From: Spirochaetota bacterium
Lineage (GTDB): Bacteria > Spirochaetota > Leptospiria > Turneriellales > Turneriellaceae
Reading direction: 5' to 3'
Assembly: GCA_963205035.1 (NCBI GenBank)
Contig: CAUJII010000161.1
Span: forward strand, 1 to 15,332
DNA: 15,332 nt
How positions within the stretch are numbered: position 1 is the first letter of the stretch; each line of letters begins with the position of its first letter. The notes under the pieces were generated by a model. The model was given only the letters and a program-made list of their open reading frames with translations, was not told the origin of the DNA and searched no databases. The translations under genes and the position numbers were made by a program. Of the stretch, positions 5,475-13,024 are shown one piece after another.

Positions 5475-7064
5475 ATGGCAAAAGTGAAGATTCTCATTAG
5501 CGACAGTCTCGACAAAGAGGGCGTCGACATCCTCGAAGCGTCCGGACTTTTCGACGTCGACTTCCGCAAGAAAACAAGCCGCGAAGAACTCGAAGCGGTC
5601 ATCCCCGAAATCGAAGGGCTCATCATTCGTTCGGCGAGCAAAGTCGACAAGGCGCTCCTCGAAAAAGCGACAAAGCTCAGAGTAGTTATTCGCGCAGGGG
5701 TTGGTGTCGACAATATCGATATTCCCGCGTGCTCGCAAAAAGGCGTTGTGGTAATGAACGCTCCTGCCGGCAACTCGGTCTCGACGGCAGAACAAGCCCT
5801 CGCGATGCTTTTTGCTTTAGCGCGAAAAACTCCACAGGCGGATCAATCCATGAAGCAAAAAAAGTGGGAGAAAAGTAAGTTCCAAGGCAGTCAGCTCACC
5901 GGCAAGACATTGGGCGTTGTTGGCTTGGGACGCATCGGCCGTGAAGTTGTGAAACGTGCGAAGGGTTTGCAAATGAATGTGTTGGGGTTTGATCCTTTTA
6001 TCCCCGCCGAAAATTTATCGTCTCTGGAGATTCAAATCGTTCCTTTAGATAGACTGCTCGCAGAGTCCGATTTCATTACAGTGCACACTCCACTGACAGA
6101 CACGACGCGGGGTCTCGTGAACGAAAAAAATCTGGGCCAGCTCAAACGCGGCGTACGCCTCATCAACTGTGCACGCGGTGGCATTTATGAAGAAGCTGCT
6201 GTTGTGAAAGGTCTCAAAGACGGAATTATCGCCGGTGCCGCCCTCGATGTTTTTGAAGCGGAGCCTCTTCCTGAAAGCTCGGGACTCTTCGAGTTGGAGC
6301 AAGTCGTCCTCACGCCGCACTTGGGGGCGTCGACCGACGAAGCGCAAATCGAAGTGGCAAAGGAAAGTGCCGACTCAATGGTAGCCTACTTCAAGTCGGG
6401 CGTTGCCAGAAGCTCGCTCAACTTCCCGACGATCGATCCAAGCGCTATGGATACGCTGGCGCCTTGGTTTACCCTCGCGGAACAAGTCGGCTCGTTTGTC
6501 GGGCAAATGGTGAAGAGCCCTGTGAAGACGGTCGAGGTTGCATACCACGGCAGCTTCATCGGTTTGAACCTCACCCCGCTCGACATTGCGCTTACAAAAG
6601 GTTTACTGACTCCGGCGATGGGCGACTCGGTGAATCTCGTCAACGCACCTCTACTCGCGAAAGAAAGATCTATCCAAATCAATGCGCGCAAAGAAGAACA
6701 CACAGAAAAAGACTCGCCTTATTTTGCACTGACTGTGTACGATGAAAAGGAACGCCTGACTCTCAAAGCAGCAGTTGGCCCCGTCGGTGGAGTAATCACA
6801 GAACTCAACGGCAATCCACTGCGGCTTAAACCCGAAGGCAACCTTCTCTACATCTTAAACAACGACACCCCCGGCGTTGTCGGACGTCTCGGTACAATTT
6901 TGGGCGAACACAATATCAACATCTCGGGCATGGAACTGTCGCGTGCGCAAAAAGGCGGCGAGGCTCGCGTCTTCATCGAACTCGACGATGTGATTTCCAA
7001 AGAGCTCGTCGAAAAAATTCAAAGCAAAGAATTTATTGTCGAGGCGCGCTTCATTAAAATTTAA
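5475..7064 (+). CDS. serA: D-3-phosphoglycerate dehydrogenase with C-terminal ACT domain
   Basis: Catalyses NAD-dependent oxidation of 3-phosphoglycerate, the first step of phosphorylated serine synthesis, in the cytoplasm. From ATG 5475 the protein has 529 residues, the usual length of the long (type 1) enzymes. Visible: N-terminal substrate half (IRSASKVDKALLE), Rossmann motif GLGRIG (150-155), catalytic Arg in NCARGG (R234), Glu in DVFEAEP (E263) and His in TPHLGAS (H282). An allosteric substrate-binding region (about 320-450) follows, and an ACT domain from about 452 (LNNDTPGVVGRLGTILGEHNI) likely senses serine. Longer starts at 5415 add 20 residues that do not resemble the family; MAKVKILISD is the normal N-terminus. 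No clear ribosome binding site precedes it. A membrane protein gene follows after 8 bases. Confidence 0.95.
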   Translation: MAKVKILISDSLDKEGVDILEASGLFDVDFRKKTSREELEAVIPEIEGLIIRSASKVDKALLEKATKLRVVIRAGVGVDNIDIPACSQKGVVVMNAPAGNSVSTAEQALAMLFALARKTPQADQSMKQKKWEKSKFQGSQLTGKTLGVVGLGRIGREVVKRAKGLQMNVLGFDPFIPAENLSSLEIQIVPLDRLLAESDFITVHTPLTDTTRGLVNEKNLGQLKRGVRLINCARGGIYEEAAVVKGLKDGIIAGAALDVFEAEPLPESSGLFELEQVVLTPHLGASTDEAQIEVAKESADSMVAYFKSGVARSSLNFPTIDPSAMDTLAPWFTLAEQVGSFVGQMVKSPVKTVEVAYHGSFIGLNLTPLDIALTKGLLTPAMGDSVNLVNAPLLAKERSIQINARKEEHTEKDSPYFALTVYDEKERLTLKAAVGPVGGVITELNGNPLRLKPEGNLLYILNNDTPGVVGRLGTILGEHNINISGMELSRAQKGGEARVFIELDDVISKELVEKIQSKEFIVEARFIKI

Positions 7065-7072
7065 TCGCGACA

Positions 7073-8134
7073 GTGGCCGAGACAAACTCTAATAAGACTG
7101 CCTCGGCGTTAGGAAAATTTTTCCGCAAGCTCGCGGATTTTTTCGACAAGCCCCGGCAACATAAATCGCCCCGTGCCCTCTTCCTTGAGGTGCGGTTTGT
7201 CACAACGGGGCTTGCAGGGCTTGGAGTTTTCTTGTTGGGTGTCGCACTGCACGGATGGCACGCCTCAGGCGCCGTCTTCGCATTTGCGCTTTTTTTTTCT
7301 GTCGGGTTCTGGCTTATCTTCCAAGCCCTCGATTGGCCCAAAGCGAGGCGTGAACTTTTTTATGCGCTTTTACTTTTGGCCGCCGTGCCAATTGTGACAG
7401 AACGCATCTTCGCTCTCTTCGTTTTTATTATCGCCTCGTTCTGGCTCATACGTCATCTCTTCAGAGCGCAAGAAAAAACGAGCGACTGGCTGGCTGCGTC
7501 GATGGTGGTTCTTCTTGCATTTGTGGGATTTACAACGTTCTCAAAATTCATTGAGTGGACGCGGGAGCGCACTCTCGCGTCTTCTGAAACCTTGCCGATG
7601 GATTGCTCTTTCACAGCACTCCAATGCAAAGCGGCAGGTTCTTTATTTGAGCTCCCCGAGTTTTGGAAAAAAAGTTCTGCGCCCCACATCATGGCAGATT
7701 TAACGGGTTTTGCTCACTTTGAAACTTTCAGCGATTCAGCAACACAAAACCAAATTGCGTTCGCGGCGTTTACCTCGCACGCGGACACAGTCGCGCAAAG
7801 CCTGATACAATTTTTTCAGGTACAAAAAAAATACCTGCAAAGTAAAACAGCCCTCCAAACGCCCATCCTGCCACAACTTGTTATAAAAAGCCGAGACACG
7901 AGTCTCTACGCATTCCATTATCTCACACCCGACATCCCGACTTACTTGGGCACGCATTCAGAACGAAGCACGCTTGTGCTTTTTCATACGCCGCCGAGCG
8001 GTGGAGGACAAGGCTCGCAATCGACTTGGTGCTTCGTCATTGACGGAGAAAAATTAGAGGCGCATGAATTCTTGCTCTACCGCATCGTCAGCGGTTTTCG
8101 TGCGATACCAAGAGCACAACCGCTTGGCAAATGA
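7073..8134 (+). CDS. Polytopic membrane protein of unknown function
   Basis: A 353-residue protein starting at GTG, 8 bases after serA stops; no ATG lies near the N-terminus, so the GTG is the only reasonable start. A lysine-rich N-terminal segment is followed by about five hydrophobic segments (about residues 43-60, 66-85, 94-108, 111-127 and 138-156). A soluble C-terminal part of roughly 190 residues follows, with a few beta-like strands (QLVIKSRDTSLYAFHYLT, STLVLFHTPPSGGG, TWCFVIDGEKLEAHEFLLYRIV). By the positive-inside rule the basic N-terminus is probably cytoplasmic, which would place the C-terminal domain outside. I recognise no family. It is probably co-transcribed with serA, but nothing ties it to serine synthesis. 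Its last 47 bases overlap the 3' end of ispF on the other strand. Confidence 0.75.
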   Translation: MAETNSNKTASALGKFFRKLADFFDKPRQHKSPRALFLEVRFVTTGLAGLGVFLLGVALHGWHASGAVFAFALFFSVGFWLIFQALDWPKARRELFYALLLLAAVPIVTERIFALFVFIIASFWLIRHLFRAQEKTSDWLAASMVVLLAFVGFTTFSKFIEWTRERTLASSETLPMDCSFTALQCKAAGSLFELPEFWKKSSAPHIMADLTGFAHFETFSDSATQNQIAFAAFTSHADTVAQSLIQFFQVQKKYLQSKTALQTPILPQLVIKSRDTSLYAFHYLTPDIPTYLGTHSERSTLVLFHTPPSGGGQGSQSTWCFVIDGEKLEAHEFLLYRIVSGFRAIPRAQPLGK

Positions 8135-8570
8135 CCGCGCCTTCCTGACCGACTGTGTCGGCGCGTTCGTTGGTTTTTCCTTTGACGCTCACTTGGCTCA
8201 AGTCAATTTGAAGTAACGTCGCAAGCGATGTACGTAGCTTATCACGAAGCGGCGCAATGCGTGGCCTTTCGCAGATCACGTTACAGTCGACGTTCGCAAT
8301 TTTATATTTTGCTTCGCGCATGCGCTCGATTGCGAACTTCAAAAAATCGGAGCTCTTTCGTTTCCGGTTCTTTTCATCCGACGGCGGGAAATGATGTCCT
8401 ATGTCTTCTTGTGCGAGTGCGCCCAAGACGGCGTCGGTGATTGCGTGCAAGAGAACGTCTGCATCGGAGTGGCCCTCTAAAGAGAAAGGCGCCGTGACCT
8501 TTACGCCACCGAGCCAGATATGGTCGCCTGCACAGGTGCGGTGGATGTCGTACCCAATGCCGATCCGCAC
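8088..8570 (-). CDS. ispF: 2-C-methyl-D-erythritol 2,4-cyclodiphosphate synthase
   Basis: Converts CDP-ME 2-phosphate to ME-cyclodiphosphate with release of CMP, a step of the non-mevalonate (MEP) isoprenoid pathway. The 160-residue length is normal. Metal ligands are visible in GYDIH (D8, H10) and LLHAI (H42); GHSDADV (33-39) and DIGHHFPPSD (56-65) are the other conserved active-site segments, and VKGKTNERAD gives the nucleotide-binding C-terminal motif. The start is GTG, 4 bases after the trpB stop codon, so it is the distal gene of a cluster with trpB. No other MEP pathway gene is in the window. Its 3' end runs 47 bases into the membrane protein gene on the opposite strand. Confidence 0.95.
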   Translation of the reverse strand: MRIGIGYDIHRTCAGDHIWLGGVKVTAPFSLEGHSDADVLLHAITDAVLGALAQEDIGHHFPPSDEKNRKRKSSDFLKFAIERMREAKYKIANVDCNVICERPRIAPLRDKLRTSLATLLQIDLSQVSVKGKTNERADTVGQEGAVICQAVVLLVSHENR

Positions 8571-8574
8571 GGGT

Positions 8575-9903
8575 CTACTCGCCGCCTGCGATAACCTTGA
8601 CCGTCGGAGCTGTCGTGAACTGTTGCGCCGTAGGCACCTCTTCGACGATCTCGGGTTCTACAGGCAAAGCTAAGAGTCTTTCGACTTCCTCGACATCTTT
8701 GTCGCCGCGTCCCGAAATACAAATCAAAATTGCGGGATTTTTTTTGCCTTTCTTGGAGAGGTCGGCGACGTAATTTTTGGCTGCAGCAACCGCGTGCGCA
8801 GATTCCAACGCTGGAATAATCCCCTCGCTTTCTGAAAGCTCTTGGAACGCTTCGAGCGCTTGCTTATCGCGCACTGCAACGTACTGCGTCCGTCCCGACT
8901 TCAGAAGATATGCATGCTCGGGTCCAACGCCCGGATAGTCGAGCCCTGCCGAAATGGAATGCACATTGTGTACTTGCCCGTCACCCGATTGAATAATATA
9001 AGTGAGCGCACCTTGCAAGACGCCCGGCTTACCCGCCGTCAGCGATGCAGAATGGTTTCCAGGGGTTAATCCACGGCCGCCCGCTTCGGCGCCGATGAGA
9101 TCGACTTTCGTGTCTTTAAGAAATCCGTAGAAAATTCCCAAGGCATTCGACCCGCCACCGACGCACGCAAAGACTGCCTGCGGAAGTTTGCCTGCCATTT
9201 TCATAAATTGCGCGCGCGCTTCGCGGCCAATAATCGATTGGAATGTGCGCACCATCGTCGGGTAAGGATGCGGCCCAATCGCCGACCCGATGAGATAGTA
9301 CGTATCGTCGACGTTCTTCGCCCAATCGCGCAACGCTTCGTTCACGGCGTCTCTCAGCGTTCCTTTTTCGCCGCCGACTCCGACGACCTGAGCACCCAAG
9401 AGTTTCATGCGGAACGAATTAAGTGCCTGTCTGCGCAAGTCTTCAGAGCCCATATAAATTTGCGCAGGAATTTTCATAAGCGCAGCAGCGGTCGCCGTGG
9501 CGACACCGTGTTGACCCGCTCCTGTCTCGGCGATGATGCGCTTTTTTTTCATCTTGTGCGCTAAGAGAGCTTGCCCCAAAGTGTTGTTGATTTTATGCGA
9601 ACCAGTGTGCAATAAATCTTCACGTTTGAGATACACCTGTGCCTTCCAACGCGCCGACAAATTGGGTGCATACGTCAGAAGCGAAGGCCGTCCGGCATAT
9701 TCGGTATAGAGCGCAGTCAGCTCGTTGTGAAATTTTTTATCGACACTGTATTTTTTCCATGCGGCGTTCAGCTCGTCGAGCGCCGGAATCAAAAGTTCAG
9801 AAACAAAGCGGCCGCCAAATTCGCCGAAGTATCCTTCAGGCGTATCTACTTTCTGCTTGCTCGGCAACTTTTTTAGTTTGTCGGATTTCTTTTTTGTAGC
9901 CAT
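8575..9903 (-). CDS. trpB: Tryptophan synthase beta chain
   Basis: Joins indole with L-serine to give tryptophan, using pyridoxal phosphate, normally in an alpha2beta2 complex with TrpA. Seen: GYFGEFGGRFVSE near the N-terminus, PLP lysine in HTGSHKINN (K104), catalytic Glu in AETGAGQHGVA (E126) and the phosphate-binding GGGSNA (249-254). At 442 residues it is longer than the usual roughly 400 because of a lysine-rich N-terminal lead of about 20 residues and a C-terminal tail of about 35 (VEPEIVEEVPTAQQ). It has a GAGGA ribosome binding site. It is sandwiched between a STAS-domain gene (12 bases upstream) and ispF (4 bases downstream). trpA is not in the window, so the usual trpBA pairing is broken here. 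Confidence 0.96.
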   Translation of the reverse strand: MATKKKSDKLKKLPSKQKVDTPEGYFGEFGGRFVSELLIPALDELNAAWKKYSVDKKFHNELTALYTEYAGRPSLLTYAPNLSARWKAQVYLKREDLLHTGSHKINNTLGQALLAHKMKKKRIIAETGAGQHGVATATAAALMKIPAQIYMGSEDLRRQALNSFRMKLLGAQVVGVGGEKGTLRDAVNEALRDWAKNVDDTYYLIGSAIGPHPYPTMVRTFQSIIGREARAQFMKMAGKLPQAVFACVGGGSNALGIFYGFLKDTKVDLIGAEAGGRGLTPGNHSASLTAGKPGVLQGALTYIIQSGDGQVHNVHSISAGLDYPGVGPEHAYLLKSGRTQYVAVRDKQALEAFQELSESEGIIPALESAHAVAAAKNYVADLSKKGKKNPAILICISGRGDKDVEEVERLLALPVEPEIVEEVPTAQQFTTAPTVKVIAGGE

Positions 9904-9915
9904 ATTTTCCTCAGC

Positions 9916-10242
9916 TCAAAAATCTTCCTGCGCCTCTTCCAGCGAGGAATAGATTTCAATAATTTTATCTTGCATTGTCACGCGCATTAGATGCAGAATG
10001 CGTTCGGATGTAATAACGAGTCTGAGCTCGCCGTGGTGAGCGCGGCATCGCTCTGCAAAATGTGCGAGAGGTCCCAATGTGGCGCTACTCATGTGTTCGA
10101 CGTCTGTTAAGTCGACAATAATCTTGTACTGTTTCTGAGTATTTAATTCGGAAAGTCTTTCTTCGAGTTGAAACGCATCGCTGAGTTTTTCTTTTCCTAC
10201 GAAAGAGAGAATTGCGACCGGATTTTTGACACCAAATTTCAT
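9916..10242 (-). CDS. STAS-domain protein, anti-sigma-factor-antagonist type
   Basis: A 108-residue single-domain protein of the SpoIIAA/RsbV kind. Such proteins bind and inactivate an anti-sigma-factor kinase and are controlled by phosphorylation of one serine. Seen: strand AILSFVGKEKLSDAF, strand YKIIVDLTDVEHMSSATLG, where the Ser pair at 52-53 lies in the position of the regulatory serine, then ERCRAHHGELRLVITSERILHLMRVT and a final helix. The family's usual SSGLG appears as SSATLG. The partner kinase and sigma factor are not in the window. It precedes trpB by 12 bases and is probably the first gene of the trpB-ispF cluster. No Shine-Dalgarno sequence is evident before its ATG. Confidence 0.85.
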   Translation of the reverse strand: MKFGVKNPVAILSFVGKEKLSDAFQLEERLSELNTQKQYKIIVDLTDVEHMSSATLGPLAHFAERCRAHHGELRLVITSERILHLMRVTMQDKIIEIYSSLEEAQEDF

Positions 10243-10434
10243 GGGGTAGAATAATTTATGCGGCGCTCCATAACTCTCGAAAAACGCGTTTATAGCAGCG
10301 ACATTATGTCACATCTTGAAAACAGGTCAAGCACAAATAGGGATGTTCGATCCCGTGCACACGGCGAACGAGACGCAGTCGTCGAATAGGACGACCTGCG
10401 GTGTGGATTATGAGGGGGAAATGAACAAAGTCGA

Positions 10435-10767
10435 TCAGCCGATTTCTACGATGGGTGTTGAATACGATAACAATTCCAGCGCGACACTGAAATTCTTTTC
10501 GAAGATTGCAACGAGTTCGGCGTTGCGAATATTACCGCACGAAACTATAAGAATCTTGGGTGGCGCACCGTGATAGGCCACCAGATCCAGAAAGTCGTTG
10601 TCTTTTGAGACAATAATGTAATCGTTTTCGCGGGCAAAGAGAAAGATATCTATATCGGGCTTTTCCATAAGGCCGATATCGACAAGATGTATGGCTCTAC
10701 AGTTGGTCTGGCGGCTTATCCAGACGGCCAGTGCTGGTGGCAGTTGCGCGTCGACAAGAAACGTCAA
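10435..10767 (-). CDS. DUF5615 PIN-like toxin
   Basis: A 110-residue PIN-like protein, expected to be a ribonuclease toxin paired with a DUF433 antitoxin. Seen: FLVDAQLPPALAVWI at the N-terminus with the first acidic residue (D6), ARENDYIIVSKDNDFLDLV (46-63) with the SKDNDF core (D56, D58), and PPKILIVSCGNI near the end. This is the standard DUF5615/Mut7-C-like layout, and the length is normal. The start is TTG, overlapping the antitoxin stop in TTGA, so translation is probably coupled. The gene looks intact. Activity as a toxin is inferred from the family; no target can be named. Confidence 0.85.
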   Translation of the reverse strand: MTFLVDAQLPPALAVWISRQTNCRAIHLVDIGLMEKPDIDIFLFARENDYIIVSKDNDFLDLVAYHGAPPKILIVSCGNIRNAELVAIFEKNFSVALELLSYSTPIVEIG

Positions 10768-10988
10768 ACTGCTGCCCGGGTGAATTCCATCCGGCGCGAG
10801 GCGAAAACTAAACTTGCTTTTATATCGTCTCTCTCCAGGTACGGAAAATCAGCCAGTATTTCGTCTTCACTCATTCCGGCAGCCATCATATCAAGCACGT
10901 CCATGACGCGGATTCTCATCCCACGTATGCAAGGCTTACCACCGCATTTGCCTGGCTCCATCGTGATGCGTTCGAGAAGCTGCTCCAT
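10764..10988 (-). CDS. DUF433 antitoxin
   Basis: A 74-residue protein with the DUF433 core: ITMEPGKCGGKPCIRGMRI (9-27), then VMDVLDMMAAGMSEDEILADFPYLERDDIKASLVFAS, a helix-turn-helix-like pair of helices. DUF433 proteins are the usual partners of DUF5615 toxins and probably bind both the toxin and their own promoter. The ATG at 10988 follows a weak AGG. The gene overlaps the toxin by 4 bases (TTGA). The pair stands between the trpB cluster and a decayed PIN gene, in a small accessory patch. Confidence 0.85.
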   Translation of the reverse strand: MEQLLERITMEPGKCGGKPCIRGMRIRVMDVLDMMAAGMSEDEILADFPYLERDDIKASLVFASRRMEFTRAAV

Positions 10989-11033
10989 GAGCCTAAAGAG
11001 CAGCCGACTTGCTGTATCGTCAAGTATTTTACA

Positions 11034-11206
11034 CTAAGAGACAAGGCGACCGAAGCCGGACTCAAACTCTCTCGTGCGCACCTGGAGGATGTTCGGAGAG
11101 CTCGAACGAGCGCGCTCGCCAAATGAATCGCGTCGAGCGGGTCGGTTCTTACCGAGACACGGGCTGTGCGCACAAAGGCAGACATACGCCGGGTTGCGGG
11201 TCGCAC
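11034..11206 (-). pseudogene. Decayed VapC-like PIN-domain toxin fragment
   Basis: On the minus strand, one frame reads RTDPLDAIHLASALVRA, which matches the C-terminal part of VapC-type PIN toxins (the Asp of DAIHLASAL is a metal ligand). The frame then runs on without typical sequence, while another frame (two bases later) continues NILQVRTREFESGFGRLVS to a TAG at 11036-11034, a plausible PIN C-terminus. This suggests a frameshifted remnant of only about 55 codons; the N-terminal half with the first catalytic Asp is missing. It lies directly upstream of the DUF433/DUF5615 pair, pointing to repeated toxin-antitoxin turnover at this spot. Confidence 0.5.
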
Positions 11207-11458
11207 AATGAGATTCTCTTTGTTTGGCAGCGGTGCCAGAACCGCAACGGGGTGGTCGTGATCGGTGACGACCAGTCAAGGTGTATTCCGCTCAGTGCAC
11301 AAGATTTGCCGCCAGATCCTGATTTTGCAAGTGGAGCATACCGTTACAAGGCCGAATTCAAGGTCGGCTCGGAAACTTGCACCGAATGGGATTTTATTCT
11401 CCGAAAGGACGGCGGCTCTTGGAAGGTCACGGATATCATGCGCGGTCGCTGCAACTAG
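11201..11458 (+). pseudogene. C-terminal fragment of an unrecognised protein
   Basis: The plus-strand frame ending at 11458 has a protein-like C-terminal part: EILFVWQRCQNRNGVVVIGDD, AYRYKAEFKVGSETCTEWDFILRKDGGSWKVTDIMRGRC. The strand-turn-strand pattern with D-G-G-S-W-K-V-T-D-I near the end resembles small NTF2-like or secreted beta-sheet domains. The same frame upstream of about 11200 overlaps the PIN remnant and looks non-coding. No ATG in frame fits; GTG codons at 11252 and 11258 are the only near starts. I read it as the 3' end of a gene whose 5' part was lost, but a small intact gene from a GTG is possible. Confidence 0.4.
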
Positions 11459-11558
11459 TTTGCGTAGGTAGCCTGGGCACCCCAGTTGGCGCACCGGATC
11501 CCACGCCACGGGCATTATTTGCTTTCCCGTGTACGTAGACAGGTTTTCTTGTCAGTGA

Positions 11559-13019
11559 ATGGCGAAGAAGGTTTTCTTCAACCGACACTACAAATTACCG
11601 ACCTGGGGCCAACCTTACGCCGCTTGGGGTGTCGTTGCCGCTATCACATTGAGCATTCTTTTTTTTACATCGGTCGAATCGGTGTCAAAAATTTCAGTCA
11701 AAGCACTCCCGCTGCGCACGGGGAATGCAGTCGAAGAATTATTCGACTCTTTGAAATCGAAGAATGCAGGCGAACAGCACGAAGCGATTGAGAGCTTCGC
11801 CGAAAGACTAAAAAAACGCCACGGATACAGCAAGAGTATCTCAATCGTTGCAGAGTGCCGCGCTTTGCACCTTGAACGCGGCGGCGCACCGCATTGGCGT
11901 CTCAACGCAGCTCTCGAAGACAAACACGGCGAAAGTATTTTTGCGCTTCTGCACTTTTTAGAAAGAAGCGCTATAAGCCACAACAAAGCGTCCTTTTCGG
12001 CGACACTTCTTCTGCCGCGCAAAGGATGCGATGTAGAAAAAGCCCTCGCAGAGCCAACGCTTAGCGAAGGGTTGCTACCCATCTTTCTCGATGCTTCTCC
12101 CGATGCAGGCATGTTGACGCATTATGAAAGCATCCCGAATCTGCGGAACCTTAAGCTACGCTCTTTTTTCCCGTCGCTCTTTCTGACGAAAGAGCGTTTG
12201 CTTTGGACGAATATACTCGCGCTCACGAACGACGCGCATGCCGCAAAGAGCAGACAACTGCGGCTCCCCGTCGAAAAATGGAAAGCGGATATCGACAGAA
12301 CCGCGTCTCAAAACATACTCGCAACGCACCCCGCTCTTTCGAGCGCGGACGCGGCCGATATTTCAAACCCGGTGGCGCTTTACTTAGGCGAGAGCACGCA
12401 GTTGACACGCACGGGTTTTTTCTTCGTGTGCCTTCTCGTTTGGCTCTTGGCTCTGATTCCGTTCGTCAATGCAATCGGCACGTTTCGAGAAAAACTCGAC
12501 TGGGGACCTGCGGCGACAACCTCGCTTCTTTACGCGCTCGCGTTCGTAGGTTATTTCCTTTTGTTGAAACTCCTCTTGCGATTTACGCAAAACGACGGCT
12601 TGGTCATTTTGTTATCGTTCATCATGCTCTTTGCTGTGTTTTTCCCCGTGCGTGTTTTGCAAAAGACTTTGCTGCGAGCAACGCTTAACCGCGCAGGCAT
12701 GCACCTCGTCATTCAAGGCGCATTAACGCTTTGTCTCTTCACGGCCCCAGGCAATGCTCTCCTCGCTCTTGCGCTCTTAGCTCTACTTTCCGGGTTTGCG
12801 CGCGCCGAGGTTTCACGAAAACTCTTGCGGCTTTCTATTCTTGCCGTCGGCTTCTTTTTGTTTTGGCATTTCACAAAAGAACCATTAGGTAGTTTCGTCA
12901 ATTTCTTGAATAGCTACATCCCTACCCTTTCGTGGGCAACGCTGCCGAAGATTTTGCTGCTCTCGATTGTCTGTGGCAACCTGACTGCTCTCTTTTTTAT
13001 TCCCCGCGAGCGTAACTAA
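11559..13019 (+). CDS. Membrane protein of unknown function with large extracytoplasmic domain
   Basis: A 486-residue protein. After a basic N-terminus there is one hydrophobic segment (about 22-37), then a soluble region of about 245 residues (40-285). Six or seven further membrane segments follow (about 287-308, 322-342, 348-366, 382-412, 423-438 and 462-482). The soluble part contains FDSLKSKNAGEQHEAIESFAERLKKRHGYSKS and a SIFALLHFLERSAISHNKA segment, but no catalytic motif I can name. The layout (one TM, big domain, bundle of TMs) is shared with several families, including membrane-bound M28-type peptidases and glycan-handling enzymes, so no function is assigned. ATG 11559 has no clear ribosome binding site. 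The next gene starts 5 bases after its stop, so they are probably co-transcribed. Confidence 0.75.
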   Translation: MAKKVFFNRHYKLPTWGQPYAAWGVVAAITLSILFFTSVESVSKISVKALPLRTGNAVEELFDSLKSKNAGEQHEAIESFAERLKKRHGYSKSISIVAECRALHLERGGAPHWRLNAALEDKHGESIFALLHFLERSAISHNKASFSATLLLPRKGCDVEKALAEPTLSEGLLPIFLDASPDAGMLTHYESIPNLRNLKLRSFFPSLFLTKERLLWTNILALTNDAHAAKSRQLRLPVEKWKADIDRTASQNILATHPALSSADAADISNPVALYLGESTQLTRTGFFFVCLLVWLLALIPFVNAIGTFREKLDWGPAATTSLLYALAFVGYFLLLKLLLRFTQNDGLVILLSFIMLFAVFFPVRVLQKTLLRATLNRAGMHLVIQGALTLCLFTAPGNALLALALLALLSGFARAEVSRKLLRLSILAVGFFLFWHFTKEPLGSFVNFLNSYIPTLSWATLPKILLLSIVCGNLTALFFIPRERN

Positions 13020-13024
13020 ACAGA

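Noticed and set aside
10316..10573. Plus-strand 85-codon frame
   Set aside because: More than half lies antisense to the DUF5615 toxin gene; the remaining upstream part has no recognisable motif. The interval 10243-10434 holds nothing else I can support.
11507..11531. Inverted repeat CACGGG/CCCGTG as a terminator
   Set aside because: The stem is only 6 bases with a 13-base loop and no T-run follows directly.
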